A DNA stretch of 64,000 nucleotides from Solidesulfovibrio fructosivorans JJ] (lineage in GTDB: Bacteria; Desulfobacterota; Desulfovibrionia; Desulfovibrionales; Desulfovibrionaceae), in assembly GCF_000179555.1 (NCBI RefSeq), contig NZ_AECZ01000006.1, forward strand, positions 1-64,000, read 5' to 3'. Position numbers and translations under genes: made by a program. Position 1 is the first letter of the stretch. Each line of letters starts with the position of its first letter. The notes under the pieces were generated by a model. The model was not told the DNA's origin. It saw nothing but the letters and a program-made list of their open reading frames with translations, and made no database searches. Of the stretch, positions 1 through 7,904 are shown piece after piece.

Positions 1-206
1 AACTTGCCGCCGCCGGTGGTGACGCCCGAAATTTTCGAACCCTGGATCTTGACGGAGACCACATCGCCGGCATTCACTTTCTGGATGAAATCGGAATAGG
101 AAAGCTTGGCGCTTTGGGTCTGCGGCTGGTTGAACAAGTTGAACAGGACGACCATGACCAGGGATATGGCCGCCCAAAGCATGAGATTTTTCGCAAAACT
201 GTTCAA
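1..206 (-). CDS. ftsH: FtsH membrane protease, N-terminal part (runs off the left edge)
   Basis: First 68 codons of the ATP-dependent AAA+ zinc protease FtsH, which degrades misfolded and regulatory membrane proteins at the inner membrane. The protein begins with a short basic segment and one membrane span (about residues 8-26, LMLWAAISLVMVVLFNLF), followed by the start of the periplasmic FtsH_ext domain with the family-typical YSDFIQKVNAGDVVSVKI. The start is a TTG at 206, chosen because a strong ribosome site (GGAGGA, complement of 214-219) lies 7 bases upstream and because the family begins MNxFxKNLxLW. An ATG at 182 would remove most of that segment. The AAA and protease domains lie outside the window. 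Confidence 0.88.
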   Translation of the reverse strand, partial: MNSFAKNLMLWAAISLVMVVLFNLFNQPQTQSAKLSYSDFIQKVNAGDVVSVKIQGSKISGVTTGGGK

Positions 207-427
207 ACTGGAGTCCTCCAGGAGTCGGGCAAGGAAGGGTGGGGCCCGCGAGTTGTAAAGGTGATGGGCATAGCACAGCCGTATCCGGGCTGTCCACGCG
301 GCAAAAACGGTTTTCCTTTGCCGCCGTGCATGAGTCGGAAATGCCCGGGCAAGGCTTGCCAAGGCCGTCGTAGCTTCATATTGTGATTCATAATAAGCGT
401 CCAGGACGCGCCCGGCAAGGAGCGGCG

Positions 428-793
428 ATGCCTCATAAACGTATTTTGACGGTCGACGACGCAAAAAGCGTGCGTGGACTCGTCTCCCAAACGCTGCGCC
501 AGGCGGGCTACGACATCGCCGAGGCCGTGGACGGCGCCGACGCCTTGGAAAAGGCATCGGAGGGGATCGATATGGTCATCACCGACCTCAACATGCCGGG
601 CATGGGCGGCCTGGAACTCATCACCCGGCTGCGGGAGCGGGCGGATACCCGCTTCACCCCGATCCTGGTCCTGACCACCGAATCCCAGAGCGACACGCGC
701 CGCCGGGCCGTTTCGGCCGGCGCTTCGGGCTGGATCGTCAAACCGTTCGCCCCGGAAGTGCTGCTGGCCCTGGTGCGCCGCTTCCTGTGCTGA
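428..793 (+). CDS. single-domain response regulator (CheY-like)
   Basis: Stand-alone receiver of 121 residues with no output domain. It has the acidic pair in ILTVDDAKSV, the phospho-acceptor Asp in VITDLNMPGMGG, the Thr of LVLTTES and the Lys of IVKPFAP, so it should be phosphorylatable. The start at 428 is preceded by AAGGAG; an in-frame ATG at 383 would add a basic tail with no family similarity. It ends 24 bases before the HD-GYP phosphodiesterase gene on the same strand, so the two are probably cotranscribed. Inference: it relays a phosphate signal to the cyclic-di-GMP enzyme or to chemotaxis-like partners. Confidence 0.9.
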   Translation: MPHKRILTVDDAKSVRGLVSQTLRQAGYDIAEAVDGADALEKASEGIDMVITDLNMPGMGGLELITRLRERADTRFTPILVLTTESQSDTRRRAVSAGASGWIVKPFAPEVLLALVRRFLC

Positions 794-817
794 GCAGCCC
801 CCCCGGACAAGCCAAAG

Positions 818-2218
818 ATGGCAGACACACCCCAGGACCACTATACCTTGCCCGACCTCGACGCCGCCGGCATGGACAGCGGAGCCCTGCTCTTCCACGA
901 CGCCCCGCTGGCCGTGTATCTGCGCGGCACGGACGGCGCCCTGCTCGACGCCAACATGGCCATGGCCGTGCTGTTCGGCTTCGACGACCCGGCGGCGTTC
1001 CTGGAGGCCATGGCCGCGATCCCGGACCAATATTACCTGGACCCGGACACCCGCGCCTCGGTCCTTTCCACCCTGGCCCGCGACGGCCGCGTGACCGGCC
1101 GGCAGTTCCAGGCGCTCGGCCAGGACGGCTTCGTCATCTGGGTGGAGGAATCGGCCCGGCGGATCGTCTCCCCGGCCGGCGAAACCTTCTATTTCGGTTA
1201 CCTGCGCGACATCACGGCCGAAAAGAGCACGCGCTGGGCGCTGACCGAAATCGAGGAAAAATTCCGGGGCATTTTCGAAAACGCCGTGGAAGGCCTTTTC
1301 CAGATGACGCCCGGCGGCCGCTTCGTCACGGTCAACATCGCCCTGGCACGCATGCTCGCCTATGCGGCCCCCGAAAACCTGACCGCCATGTCCAACGCCG
1401 CCGAGCATGTCTTCGTTTCCCCCGCCGACTGGCGCGAGTTGGGAGCCGTCCTCGACGCCGAAGGCATGGTGCGGGGGCACGAGGTGGAACTTTTCCGGGC
1501 CGACGGGACGCGCATCTTCGCTTCGATCCACGCCCGGGCCGTGCGCGACGTCGACGGCGGCATCGTGCTGTTCGAAGGCTCCATGGAAGACGTGACGGAA
1601 CGCCGCCAGTCCCAGGAGCAACTGCGCCAGAGCCTGGCCCGGACCAGCACCCTTTTTCACCAAACCGTCAAATCCCTGGCCACGACCGTGCGCTTCCGCG
1701 ACCCCTACACCGCCAGCCACCAGGACAACGTGGCCCGGCTCGCCGAGGCCATGGCCCGGACCATGGGGCTGTGCGAAGACATGACGGCCGGCATCCGGGT
1801 GGCCGGGCAGCTGCACGACATCGGCAAGATCAACGTGCCCGTGCGCTACCTCAGCAAGCCGGGCCGGCTGGTCGGCCTGGAGTGGGAATTCATGAAGCGG
1901 CACGCCCAGACCGGCTACGAGATACTCAAGGACATCGATTTCCCCTGGCCGGTGGCGGAAATCGTCTGGGCCCACCACGAACGCCTGGACGGTTCGGGCT
2001 ACCCGCGCGGGCTTACCGGCGCGGCCATCGGCATCGAGGCGCGCATCCTGGCCGTGGCCGACGTGCTGGACGCCATGGCCTCCAACCGCCCCTACCGGCC
2101 GGCGCTCGGCGTGGAGGCGGCGCTTGCGGAGCTGATCCGGCACCGGGGCGCGACCTTCGACCCGGACGCCGTGGACGCCGCCAGGTCCGTGATCCGCGAC
2201 GGCGTGGTCCGGTACTGA
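818..2218 (+). CDS. PAS-PAS-HD-GYP domain protein, putative cyclic-di-GMP phosphodiesterase
   Basis: Cytoplasmic protein of 466 residues without membrane spans. Two PAS sensor domains (about residues 20-130 and 140-265) precede an HD-GYP domain (about 285-460). The HD-GYP signature is intact: the HD pair in LHDIGKINVP, the downstream metal-binding His residues in KRHAQTGYEIL and WAHHERLDGSGYP, and the GYP motif. The family hydrolyses cyclic-di-GMP to GMP and so lowers the level of this second messenger. The PAS domains could bind a redox or small-molecule ligand; no cofactor-binding residue was assigned. The gene follows a single-domain response regulator by 24 bases, suggesting a two-gene signalling unit. 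Confidence 0.88.
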   Translation: MADTPQDHYTLPDLDAAGMDSGALLFHDAPLAVYLRGTDGALLDANMAMAVLFGFDDPAAFLEAMAAIPDQYYLDPDTRASVLSTLARDGRVTGRQFQALGQDGFVIWVEESARRIVSPAGETFYFGYLRDITAEKSTRWALTEIEEKFRGIFENAVEGLFQMTPGGRFVTVNIALARMLAYAAPENLTAMSNAAEHVFVSPADWRELGAVLDAEGMVRGHEVELFRADGTRIFASIHARAVRDVDGGIVLFEGSMEDVTERRQSQEQLRQSLARTSTLFHQTVKSLATTVRFRDPYTASHQDNVARLAEAMARTMGLCEDMTAGIRVAGQLHDIGKINVPVRYLSKPGRLVGLEWEFMKRHAQTGYEILKDIDFPWPVAEIVWAHHERLDGSGYPRGLTGAAIGIEARILAVADVLDAMASNRPYRPALGVEAALAELIRHRGATFDPDAVDAARSVIRDGVVRY

Positions 2219-2269
2219 TTTCCCCGCCTTCCTGCAATCTTGTCGGGCCGTTTTTTACCACAACATTTT

Positions 2270-2288
2270 TGTCGCACCCTTTGCGACA
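2270..2288. promoter_or_regulatory. palindrome upstream of the nif promoter, candidate activator site
   Basis: Inverted repeat TGTCGCA-N5-TGCGACA with perfect 7-base arms, centred about 140 bases upstream of the predicted nif transcription start. That is the usual distance for an enhancer-binding protein acting on sigma-54 RNA polymerase. It does not fit the classical NifA site TGT-N10-ACA, because 13 bases separate TGT and ACA. The binding protein is unknown; a CRP/FNR-family protein is an alternative. Confidence 0.45.
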
Positions 2289-2343
2289 TTTTTGTCTCCA
2301 ATACGATCCCCTTGGTTGTCGTCCGCCTGCCCTGAAAAAATAA

Positions 2344-3276
<933 letters not shown>

Positions 3277-3333
3277 TCATCGCGCCGCATCCAGCGAACA
3301 CGACACCCACACACGCACGTAAGGAGCACAGTC

Positions 3334-3663
3334 ATGCAGACCATGGTGAGAGCCATCGTTCGTCCCGAGAAATGCGATGAAGTCCTGGCGGCCCTGATGG
3401 ACGCCGGTTTCCCGGCCGTGACCAAATTCAACGTCGCCGGACGCGGCAAGCAGCGCGGCATCAAGATCGGCGAGATCCAGTACGACGAGATTCCCAAAGT
3501 CATGCTGATCTGCGTCGTGGACGAAAAAGACAAGGACTTCGTGGTCAAGACCGTTATGGAAAGCGCCCGCACCGGCACCAAGGGAGCCTTCGGCGACGGC
3601 AAGATCTTCGTGAACCCCGTTGAGGAAATGTACACCATTTCGTCCGGCGTGAAGGAATCCTAG
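3334..3663 (+). CDS. nifI1: nitrogenase-regulating PII-like protein NifI1
   Basis: PII-family protein of 109 residues (MQTMVRAIVRPEKCDEV, then VAGRGKQRGIKIG ahead of the T-loop region). NifI1 and NifI2 form a complex that binds the MoFe protein and switches nitrogenase off after ammonium addition, with 2-oxoglutarate and ATP relieving inhibition; this is known mainly from methanogens and anaerobic bacteria. The ribosome site AAGGAG (3321-3326) supports the start. It lies between nifH and nifD, the diagnostic position of nifI genes, and 9 bases ahead of nifI2. Confidence 0.95.
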   Translation: MQTMVRAIVRPEKCDEVLAALMDAGFPAVTKFNVAGRGKQRGIKIGEIQYDEIPKVMLICVVDEKDKDFVVKTVMESARTGTKGAFGDGKIFVNPVEEMYTISSGVKES

Positions 3664-3672
3664 GAGGGCGTC

Positions 3673-4047
3673 ATGAAGGAGATCATGGCGATTATCCGCA
3701 TGAATAAGATGAACCAGACCAAAAAAGTCCTGGCCGACTCCGGCATGCCGGCCTTCGTGGCCCGCGAGGGGTACGGCCGCGGCAAGGGCCTGGTCAATCA
3801 GGCGGTGCTCGAGGGCGCCGCCGCCGGCAACGAGGAAGCCATCGCGCTTCTCGGCACCAAGGGCCGGCTGTACCCCAAGCGCATCCTGTCCATCGTTGTC
3901 CCGGACGCCGAAGTGGGCAAGGTCGTGGATGCCATCTTATCCGTCAACAAGACCGGTCAGGCCGGCGACGGCAAGATCTTCGTGCTGCCCGTCACCGATT
4001 CCATCCGGGTCCGGACCGGCGAGGACGGCGACGCGGCCATTATCTAA
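3673..4047 (+). CDS. nifI2: nitrogenase-regulating PII-like protein NifI2
   Basis: Second PII-like subunit, 124 residues (MKEIMAIIRMNKMNQTKKVL, with GYGRGKGL and the C-terminal GDGKIFVLPV). It pairs with NifI1 to give post-translational ammonium switch-off of nitrogenase by direct binding to NifDK. The ribosome site is the AGGAGG just after the nifI1 stop codon (3661-3668), so translation is closely coupled. The T-loop differs from GlnB/GlnK, and no uridylylation Tyr in the GlnB position was recognised, consistent with control by metabolite binding alone. Confidence 0.95.
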   Translation: MKEIMAIIRMNKMNQTKKVLADSGMPAFVAREGYGRGKGLVNQAVLEGAAAGNEEAIALLGTKGRLYPKRILSIVVPDAEVGKVVDAILSVNKTGQAGDGKIFVLPVTDSIRVRTGEDGDAAII

Positions 4048-4104
4048 AAGGCGGCCCCTGCGGACGTCCCCGGACCTATACCGAGATAACGAGGAAGCAT
4101 CCAA

Positions 4105-5727
4105 ATGAGCAGCAAGCCCATTAATGTAGAAGAAATCAAGAAGGAACTCATCGCCAAGATGCCGACCAAGGTCGCGCGCAAGCGGGCCAAGGCCATTGTC
4201 CCGGGCGCGGGCGGCGGCGAGGAGATTCCCGAGATCCAGGCCAACGTCCGCACCATTCCGGGCATCATCACCCAGCGCGGCTGCACCTACGCCGGCTGCA
4301 AGGGCGTCGTGCTGGGTCCCTCACGCGACATCGTCAACCTGACCCACGGCCCCATCGGCTGCGGCTTCTACTCCTGGCTGACCCGCCGCAACGAGACCGA
4401 CGCCGGTCCCGACGGGGACAACTTCATCCCCTACTGCTTCTCCACGGACATGACCGAGCACGACATCGTGTTCGGCGGCATGAAGAAGCTGTCCGCGGCC
4501 ATCCAAGAAGCCTACGACAACTTCCATCCCAAGGCGATTTCCGTCTTCTCCACCTGCCCGGTCGGCCTCATCGGCGACGACATCCACGCCGTGGCCCGGC
4601 AGATGCAGGAAAAGCTCGGCATCACCGTGTTCGCCAACTCCTGCGAAGGCTACCGCGGCGTGTCCCAGTCCGCCGGCCACCACATCGCCAACAACCAGAT
4701 CATGAAGCACATCATCGGCACGAACGACACGCCGGTGGAGGGCAAATACAAGATCAACATCCTTGGCGAGTACAACATCGGCGGCGACGCTTTCGAGATC
4801 GAACGCATCCTGGAGAAGTGCGGCATCACGCTGATCTCCACCTTCTCCGGCAACTCCACGGTGGAATCCTTCCGCAGGGCCCACTTCGCCGACCTCAACA
4901 CCGTCATGTGCCACCGCTCCCTCAACTACGTGGCCGAGATGATGGAGACCAAGTTCGGGATTCCCTGGATCAAGGTGAACTTCATCGGCGCCCATGCCAC
5001 GGCCAAGTCGCTGCGCCGCATCGCCACCTACTTCGAGGACCAGGACCTCATCGACAAGGTCGAGCAGGTCATCGCCGAGGAGATGCCCGCCATCGAAGCG
5101 ACGATCAAGGACATCCGCCCCCGCACCGAAGGCAAGACGGCCATGATGTTCGTGGGCGGCTCCCGGGCGCACCATTACCAGGAACTGTTCGGCGAACTGG
5201 GCATGAAGGTCCTGTGCGCCGGCTACGAGTTCGCCCACCGCGACGACTACGAAGGCCGCCACGTGCTGCCCAAGATCAAGGTCGACGCCGACTCGCGCAA
5301 TATCGAGGAGCTGGAAGTCGAGAAGGACGCGACCCGCTACAATCCCCGCAAGACGCCCGAACAGCTCGAGGCGCTCAAGGCCAAGGGCGTCGAGGTCAAG
5401 GACTACGACGGCATGATCGGCCAGATGTCCAAGGACGCGCTGATCATCGACGACATCAGCCAGTACGAGACCGAAAAGATCATCGAGATCATGAAGCCCG
5501 ACATCTTCTGCGCCGGCATCAAGGAAAAGTACATCATCCAGAAGATGGGCATGCCCATGAAGCAGCTGCACAACTACGACATCGGCGGCCCCTACGCCGG
5601 GTTTGTCGGAGCCGTCAACTGGTACCGGGACATCGACCGCATGGTGAATTCCAAGATCTGGGCGCTGACCAAGGCCCCCTGGCAGATGGAAGGGCCCGAG
5701 CTCGAAGCCAGCTACGTGGCGGAATAA
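4105..5727 (+). CDS. nifD: nitrogenase molybdenum-iron protein alpha chain
   Basis: Alpha subunit of the MoFe protein, 540 residues, carrying the active-site FeMo-cofactor and half of the P-cluster ligands. P-cluster Cys residues are at 65 (YAGCKG), 86 (GPIGCGF) and 151 (FSTCPVG). The substrate-gating Gln188 and His192 lie in VSQSAGHHIA. Cofactor ligands are Cys269 (VMCHRSLNY) and His489 (KQLHNYDIGGP). The chain is about 50 residues longer than the Azotobacter protein because of an insert near residues 380-436, a known feature of anaerobe-type NifD. No delta-subunit gene follows, which argues against a V- or Fe-only enzyme. It is followed by nifK after a 31-base gap. Confidence 0.97.
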   Translation: MSSKPINVEEIKKELIAKMPTKVARKRAKAIVPGAGGGEEIPEIQANVRTIPGIITQRGCTYAGCKGVVLGPSRDIVNLTHGPIGCGFYSWLTRRNETDAGPDGDNFIPYCFSTDMTEHDIVFGGMKKLSAAIQEAYDNFHPKAISVFSTCPVGLIGDDIHAVARQMQEKLGITVFANSCEGYRGVSQSAGHHIANNQIMKHIIGTNDTPVEGKYKINILGEYNIGGDAFEIERILEKCGITLISTFSGNSTVESFRRAHFADLNTVMCHRSLNYVAEMMETKFGIPWIKVNFIGAHATAKSLRRIATYFEDQDLIDKVEQVIAEEMPAIEATIKDIRPRTEGKTAMMFVGGSRAHHYQELFGELGMKVLCAGYEFAHRDDYEGRHVLPKIKVDADSRNIEELEVEKDATRYNPRKTPEQLEALKAKGVEVKDYDGMIGQMSKDALIIDDISQYETEKIIEIMKPDIFCAGIKEKYIIQKMGMPMKQLHNYDIGGPYAGFVGAVNWYRDIDRMVNSKIWALTKAPWQMEGPELEASYVAE

Positions 5728-5758
5728 ACAAGCTTTTCGCTAGAGAAGGAACGCATTT

Positions 5759-7144
5759 ATGGCTCTCCTCAGACATACCACCGGCGAGATCAAGGAACGC
5801 AAGGCGCTCACCGTCAACCCGGCCAAGACCTGCCAGCCCATCGGCGCCATGTATGCCGCGCTCGGGGTGCACAATTGCTTCCCCCACAGCCACGGCTCCC
5901 AGGGCTGCTGCGCCTACCACCGCTCCACCCTGACCCGCCATTACAAGGAGCCCATCGTCGCCGGCACCTCGTCGTTCACCGAAGGCTCCTCGGTCTTCGG
6001 CGGCCAGTCGAACCTGATCACGGCCATCGACAACATCTTCACCCTCTACGACCCCGAAATCATCGCGGTCCACACCACCTGCCTGTCGGAGACCATCGGC
6101 GACGACCTGATGCAGATCTCCCAAAAGGCCAAGGACGACGGCAAGGTGCCCGAGGGCAAGGTCCTCATCTACGCCAGCACCCCGAGCTATGTCGGCACCC
6201 ACATCACGGGCTACTCCAACATGGTCAAGGGCATCCTCAAGGGCTTCGCCGCCAAGACCGGCACGCCCAACGGGAAGCTCAACATCATCCCCGGCTTCTG
6301 CGAGCCCTCGGACATGGCCGAAGTCCGCCGCCTGTGCGCGATGATGGGCATCGACATCATCATGGTCCCGGACACCAACGGCGTGGTCAACGGCCCGCTC
6401 ACCGGCAAGTACGAGATGTTCCCCAAGGGCGGCGCCACCAGGGAAGAGATCGCTTCCATGGGCGACTCCATGGGCACCGTCGGCCTGGGCCGGTGGGCCA
6501 CCACCGACGGCGTCAACTTCCTGGACGCCGAGTTCAAGGTGCCCGGCACCATCCTTGGCATGCCAATCGGCCTCCAGGCCACGGACCGGTTCATCGAGAC
6601 CCTGCACAAGCTGACCGGCAAGCCGGTCCCCGAGGCCATCACCTTCGAGCGCGGCCAGATGGTCGACATCATCTCCGACTACGACCAGTACCTCTACGGC
6701 AAGAAGGTGGCCCTGGCCGGCGATCCGGATCAGCTGCTGCCCCTGGTCGAGCTGATCGTCACCCTGGGCATGATCCCGGCCTACGTCGTGTCCGGCACGG
6801 CCGGCAAGTACTTCGATGACCGCATGGCCGAGCTGACCAAGGACGTGCCCTACGACTGCAAGTACAAGTGCGGTCCCCTGGCCGACATGTACCTGCTGCA
6901 CCAGTGGATCAAAAACGATCCGGTCGACCTGCTCATCGGCAACACCTACCTCAAGTACATCGCCCGCGACGAGGACATCCCACTGCTGCGCCACGGCTTC
7001 CCGATCCTCGACCGCATGGGGCACCAGTACTTCCCGACCTTCGGCTACACCGGCGGCATGCGCCTTCTGGAGAAAATCCTGGCCGCCATCATGGACCGCC
7101 AGGACCGCGACGCCCCCGAGACCCGCTTCGAACTGCAGATGTAA
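5759..7144 (+). CDS. nifK: nitrogenase molybdenum-iron protein beta chain
   Basis: Beta subunit of the MoFe protein, 461 residues. It supplies the other P-cluster ligands: Cys25 (PAKTCQPIGA), Cys50 (GSQGCCAYHR) and Cys108 (VHTTCLSETIGDDL). The N-terminus is about 45-50 residues shorter than in proteobacterial type I NifK, as usual for NifK paired with the longer anaerobe-type NifD. Cofactor-assembly genes nifE, nifN and nifB are not in the window and must be elsewhere if the enzyme is active. The ribosome site is AGAAGGAA upstream of the ATG. Confidence 0.97.
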   Translation: MALLRHTTGEIKERKALTVNPAKTCQPIGAMYAALGVHNCFPHSHGSQGCCAYHRSTLTRHYKEPIVAGTSSFTEGSSVFGGQSNLITAIDNIFTLYDPEIIAVHTTCLSETIGDDLMQISQKAKDDGKVPEGKVLIYASTPSYVGTHITGYSNMVKGILKGFAAKTGTPNGKLNIIPGFCEPSDMAEVRRLCAMMGIDIIMVPDTNGVVNGPLTGKYEMFPKGGATREEIASMGDSMGTVGLGRWATTDGVNFLDAEFKVPGTILGMPIGLQATDRFIETLHKLTGKPVPEAITFERGQMVDIISDYDQYLYGKKVALAGDPDQLLPLVELIVTLGMIPAYVVSGTAGKYFDDRMAELTKDVPYDCKYKCGPLADMYLLHQWIKNDPVDLLIGNTYLKYIARDEDIPLLRHGFPILDRMGHQYFPTFGYTGGMRLLEKILAAIMDRQDRDAPETRFELQM

Positions 7145-7180
7145 CGGAACCGAAACTTCAAGGGAGAGGAGACGAGACGC

Positions 7181-7492
7181 ATGGCCATCGAAAAGCCGCA
7201 ATACTTGATCAACGTCTGCGCGAGCTTTCGCGTCAAAGGCGAGGCCAAGGGCATCTGCCACAAAAAAGGCTCGCACAACCTGATGGGATACTTCGAAGAG
7301 GGTGTGCTCGACCGGGGCATCGACGCCCGAATCGTCAGCACCGGCTGCATGAAACAGTGCGAGGAAGGCCCCATTGTGGTCGTGATGCCCGAGAACTGGT
7401 GGTACCGGGGCATCGACAGCGAGGACAAGGTGGACGAGATCCTGGACGCCCTGGAAAACGGCGAGGCCTGCGAGGAACATCTGCTCCCCTAA
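7181..7492 (+). CDS. thioredoxin-fold [2Fe-2S] ferredoxin of the nif operon
   Basis: Small protein of 103 residues with the four-Cys pattern of thioredoxin-like [2Fe-2S] ferredoxins: one Cys in LINVCASF, a second in KGICHKKGS, and the pair in STGCMKQCEEGP. It has no signal peptide and is acidic towards the C-terminus, as expected for a soluble electron carrier. It is the last gene of the nif operon, 36 bases after nifK, with AGGGAGAGGAG upstream of its ATG. Inference: it donates electrons to NifH or serves cofactor assembly; related ferredoxins occur next to nif genes in other diazotrophs. Confidence 0.85.
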   Translation: MAIEKPQYLINVCASFRVKGEAKGICHKKGSHNLMGYFEEGVLDRGIDARIVSTGCMKQCEEGPIVVVMPENWWYRGIDSEDKVDEILDALENGEACEEHLLP

Positions 7493-7537
7493 CCGAAAGC
7501 CGGTTTGCCAACCGTTTGGATTGGACTCCCATAGAAA

Positions 7538-7573
7538 AAGCCGCCCCGCTGTCACGGACCAGCGGGGCGGCTT
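7538..7573. terminator. terminator closing the nif operon
   Basis: Perfect 13-base inverted repeat (AAGCCGCCCCGCT at 7538-7550 and its complement at 7561-7573) with a 10-base loop. It is flanked by an A-run on the left and TTCATTTT on the right, so it can act in both directions. It separates the nif operon from the convergent minus-strand gene ending at 7593. Confidence 0.9.
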
Positions 7574-7592
7574 CATTTTGCGCGGCTTCGCT

Positions 7593-7904
7593 TCATACAA
7601 GCGTCGCTTCCACAACCTCATAGTGCCGCACCACCGTTTCGGGCACGATCGCGTAGGCGTCGTCGCCGGGATAGAGCACCGCCCGGCCGATGTCCGCGCC
7701 GGCAAAAGCCTTGATGGCGGCCAGGGACTCCCAGTAGCTGACGAAGGTCACCTCGACCATGCCGTCGACTTCGCGTGTGAGAATCTGGTGCCCCCGATAC
7801 CCCGGCGTCGCCGACGTCTCGGCCACGCCCGTGGCGACCAGATGGGCCAAAAACCCGTCCCTATGGACCGGCGGACACAGACATTTCCATTCCCTGGCAA
7901 GCAT
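7593..7904 (-). CDS. antibiotic biosynthesis monooxygenase (ABM)-fold protein
   Basis: Small dimeric alpha/beta-barrel type protein of 103 residues. The ABM pattern is seen in VTFVSYWESLAAIKAFAGAD and the following EVVEATLV. Family members include quinol monooxygenases, haem-degrading enzymes and many of unknown substrate. The ATG at 7904 shares its first base with the last base of the upstream molybdopterin oxidoreductase stop (TGATG), so translation is coupled; a GTG one codon earlier (7907) is equally possible. The coupling suggests a shared function, which cannot be named. Confidence 0.75.
   Translation of the reverse strand: MLAREWKCLCPPVHRDGFLAHLVATGVAETSATPGYRGHQILTREVDGMVEVTFVSYWESLAAIKAFAGADIGRAVLYPGDDAYAIVPETVVRHYEVVEATLV

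Noticed and set aside
203-2143. A 646-codon open frame on the minus strand across the response regulator and HD-GYP genes
   Set aside because: It is antisense to two clear domain proteins, rich in His/Arg/Gly as expected for a shadow frame in GC-rich DNA, and has no family likeness.
4105-7144. Alternative (vanadium or iron-only) nitrogenase
   Set aside because: No delta-subunit gene lies between the alpha and beta genes, and the chain lengths and NifI context fit a molybdenum enzyme of the anaerobe type.
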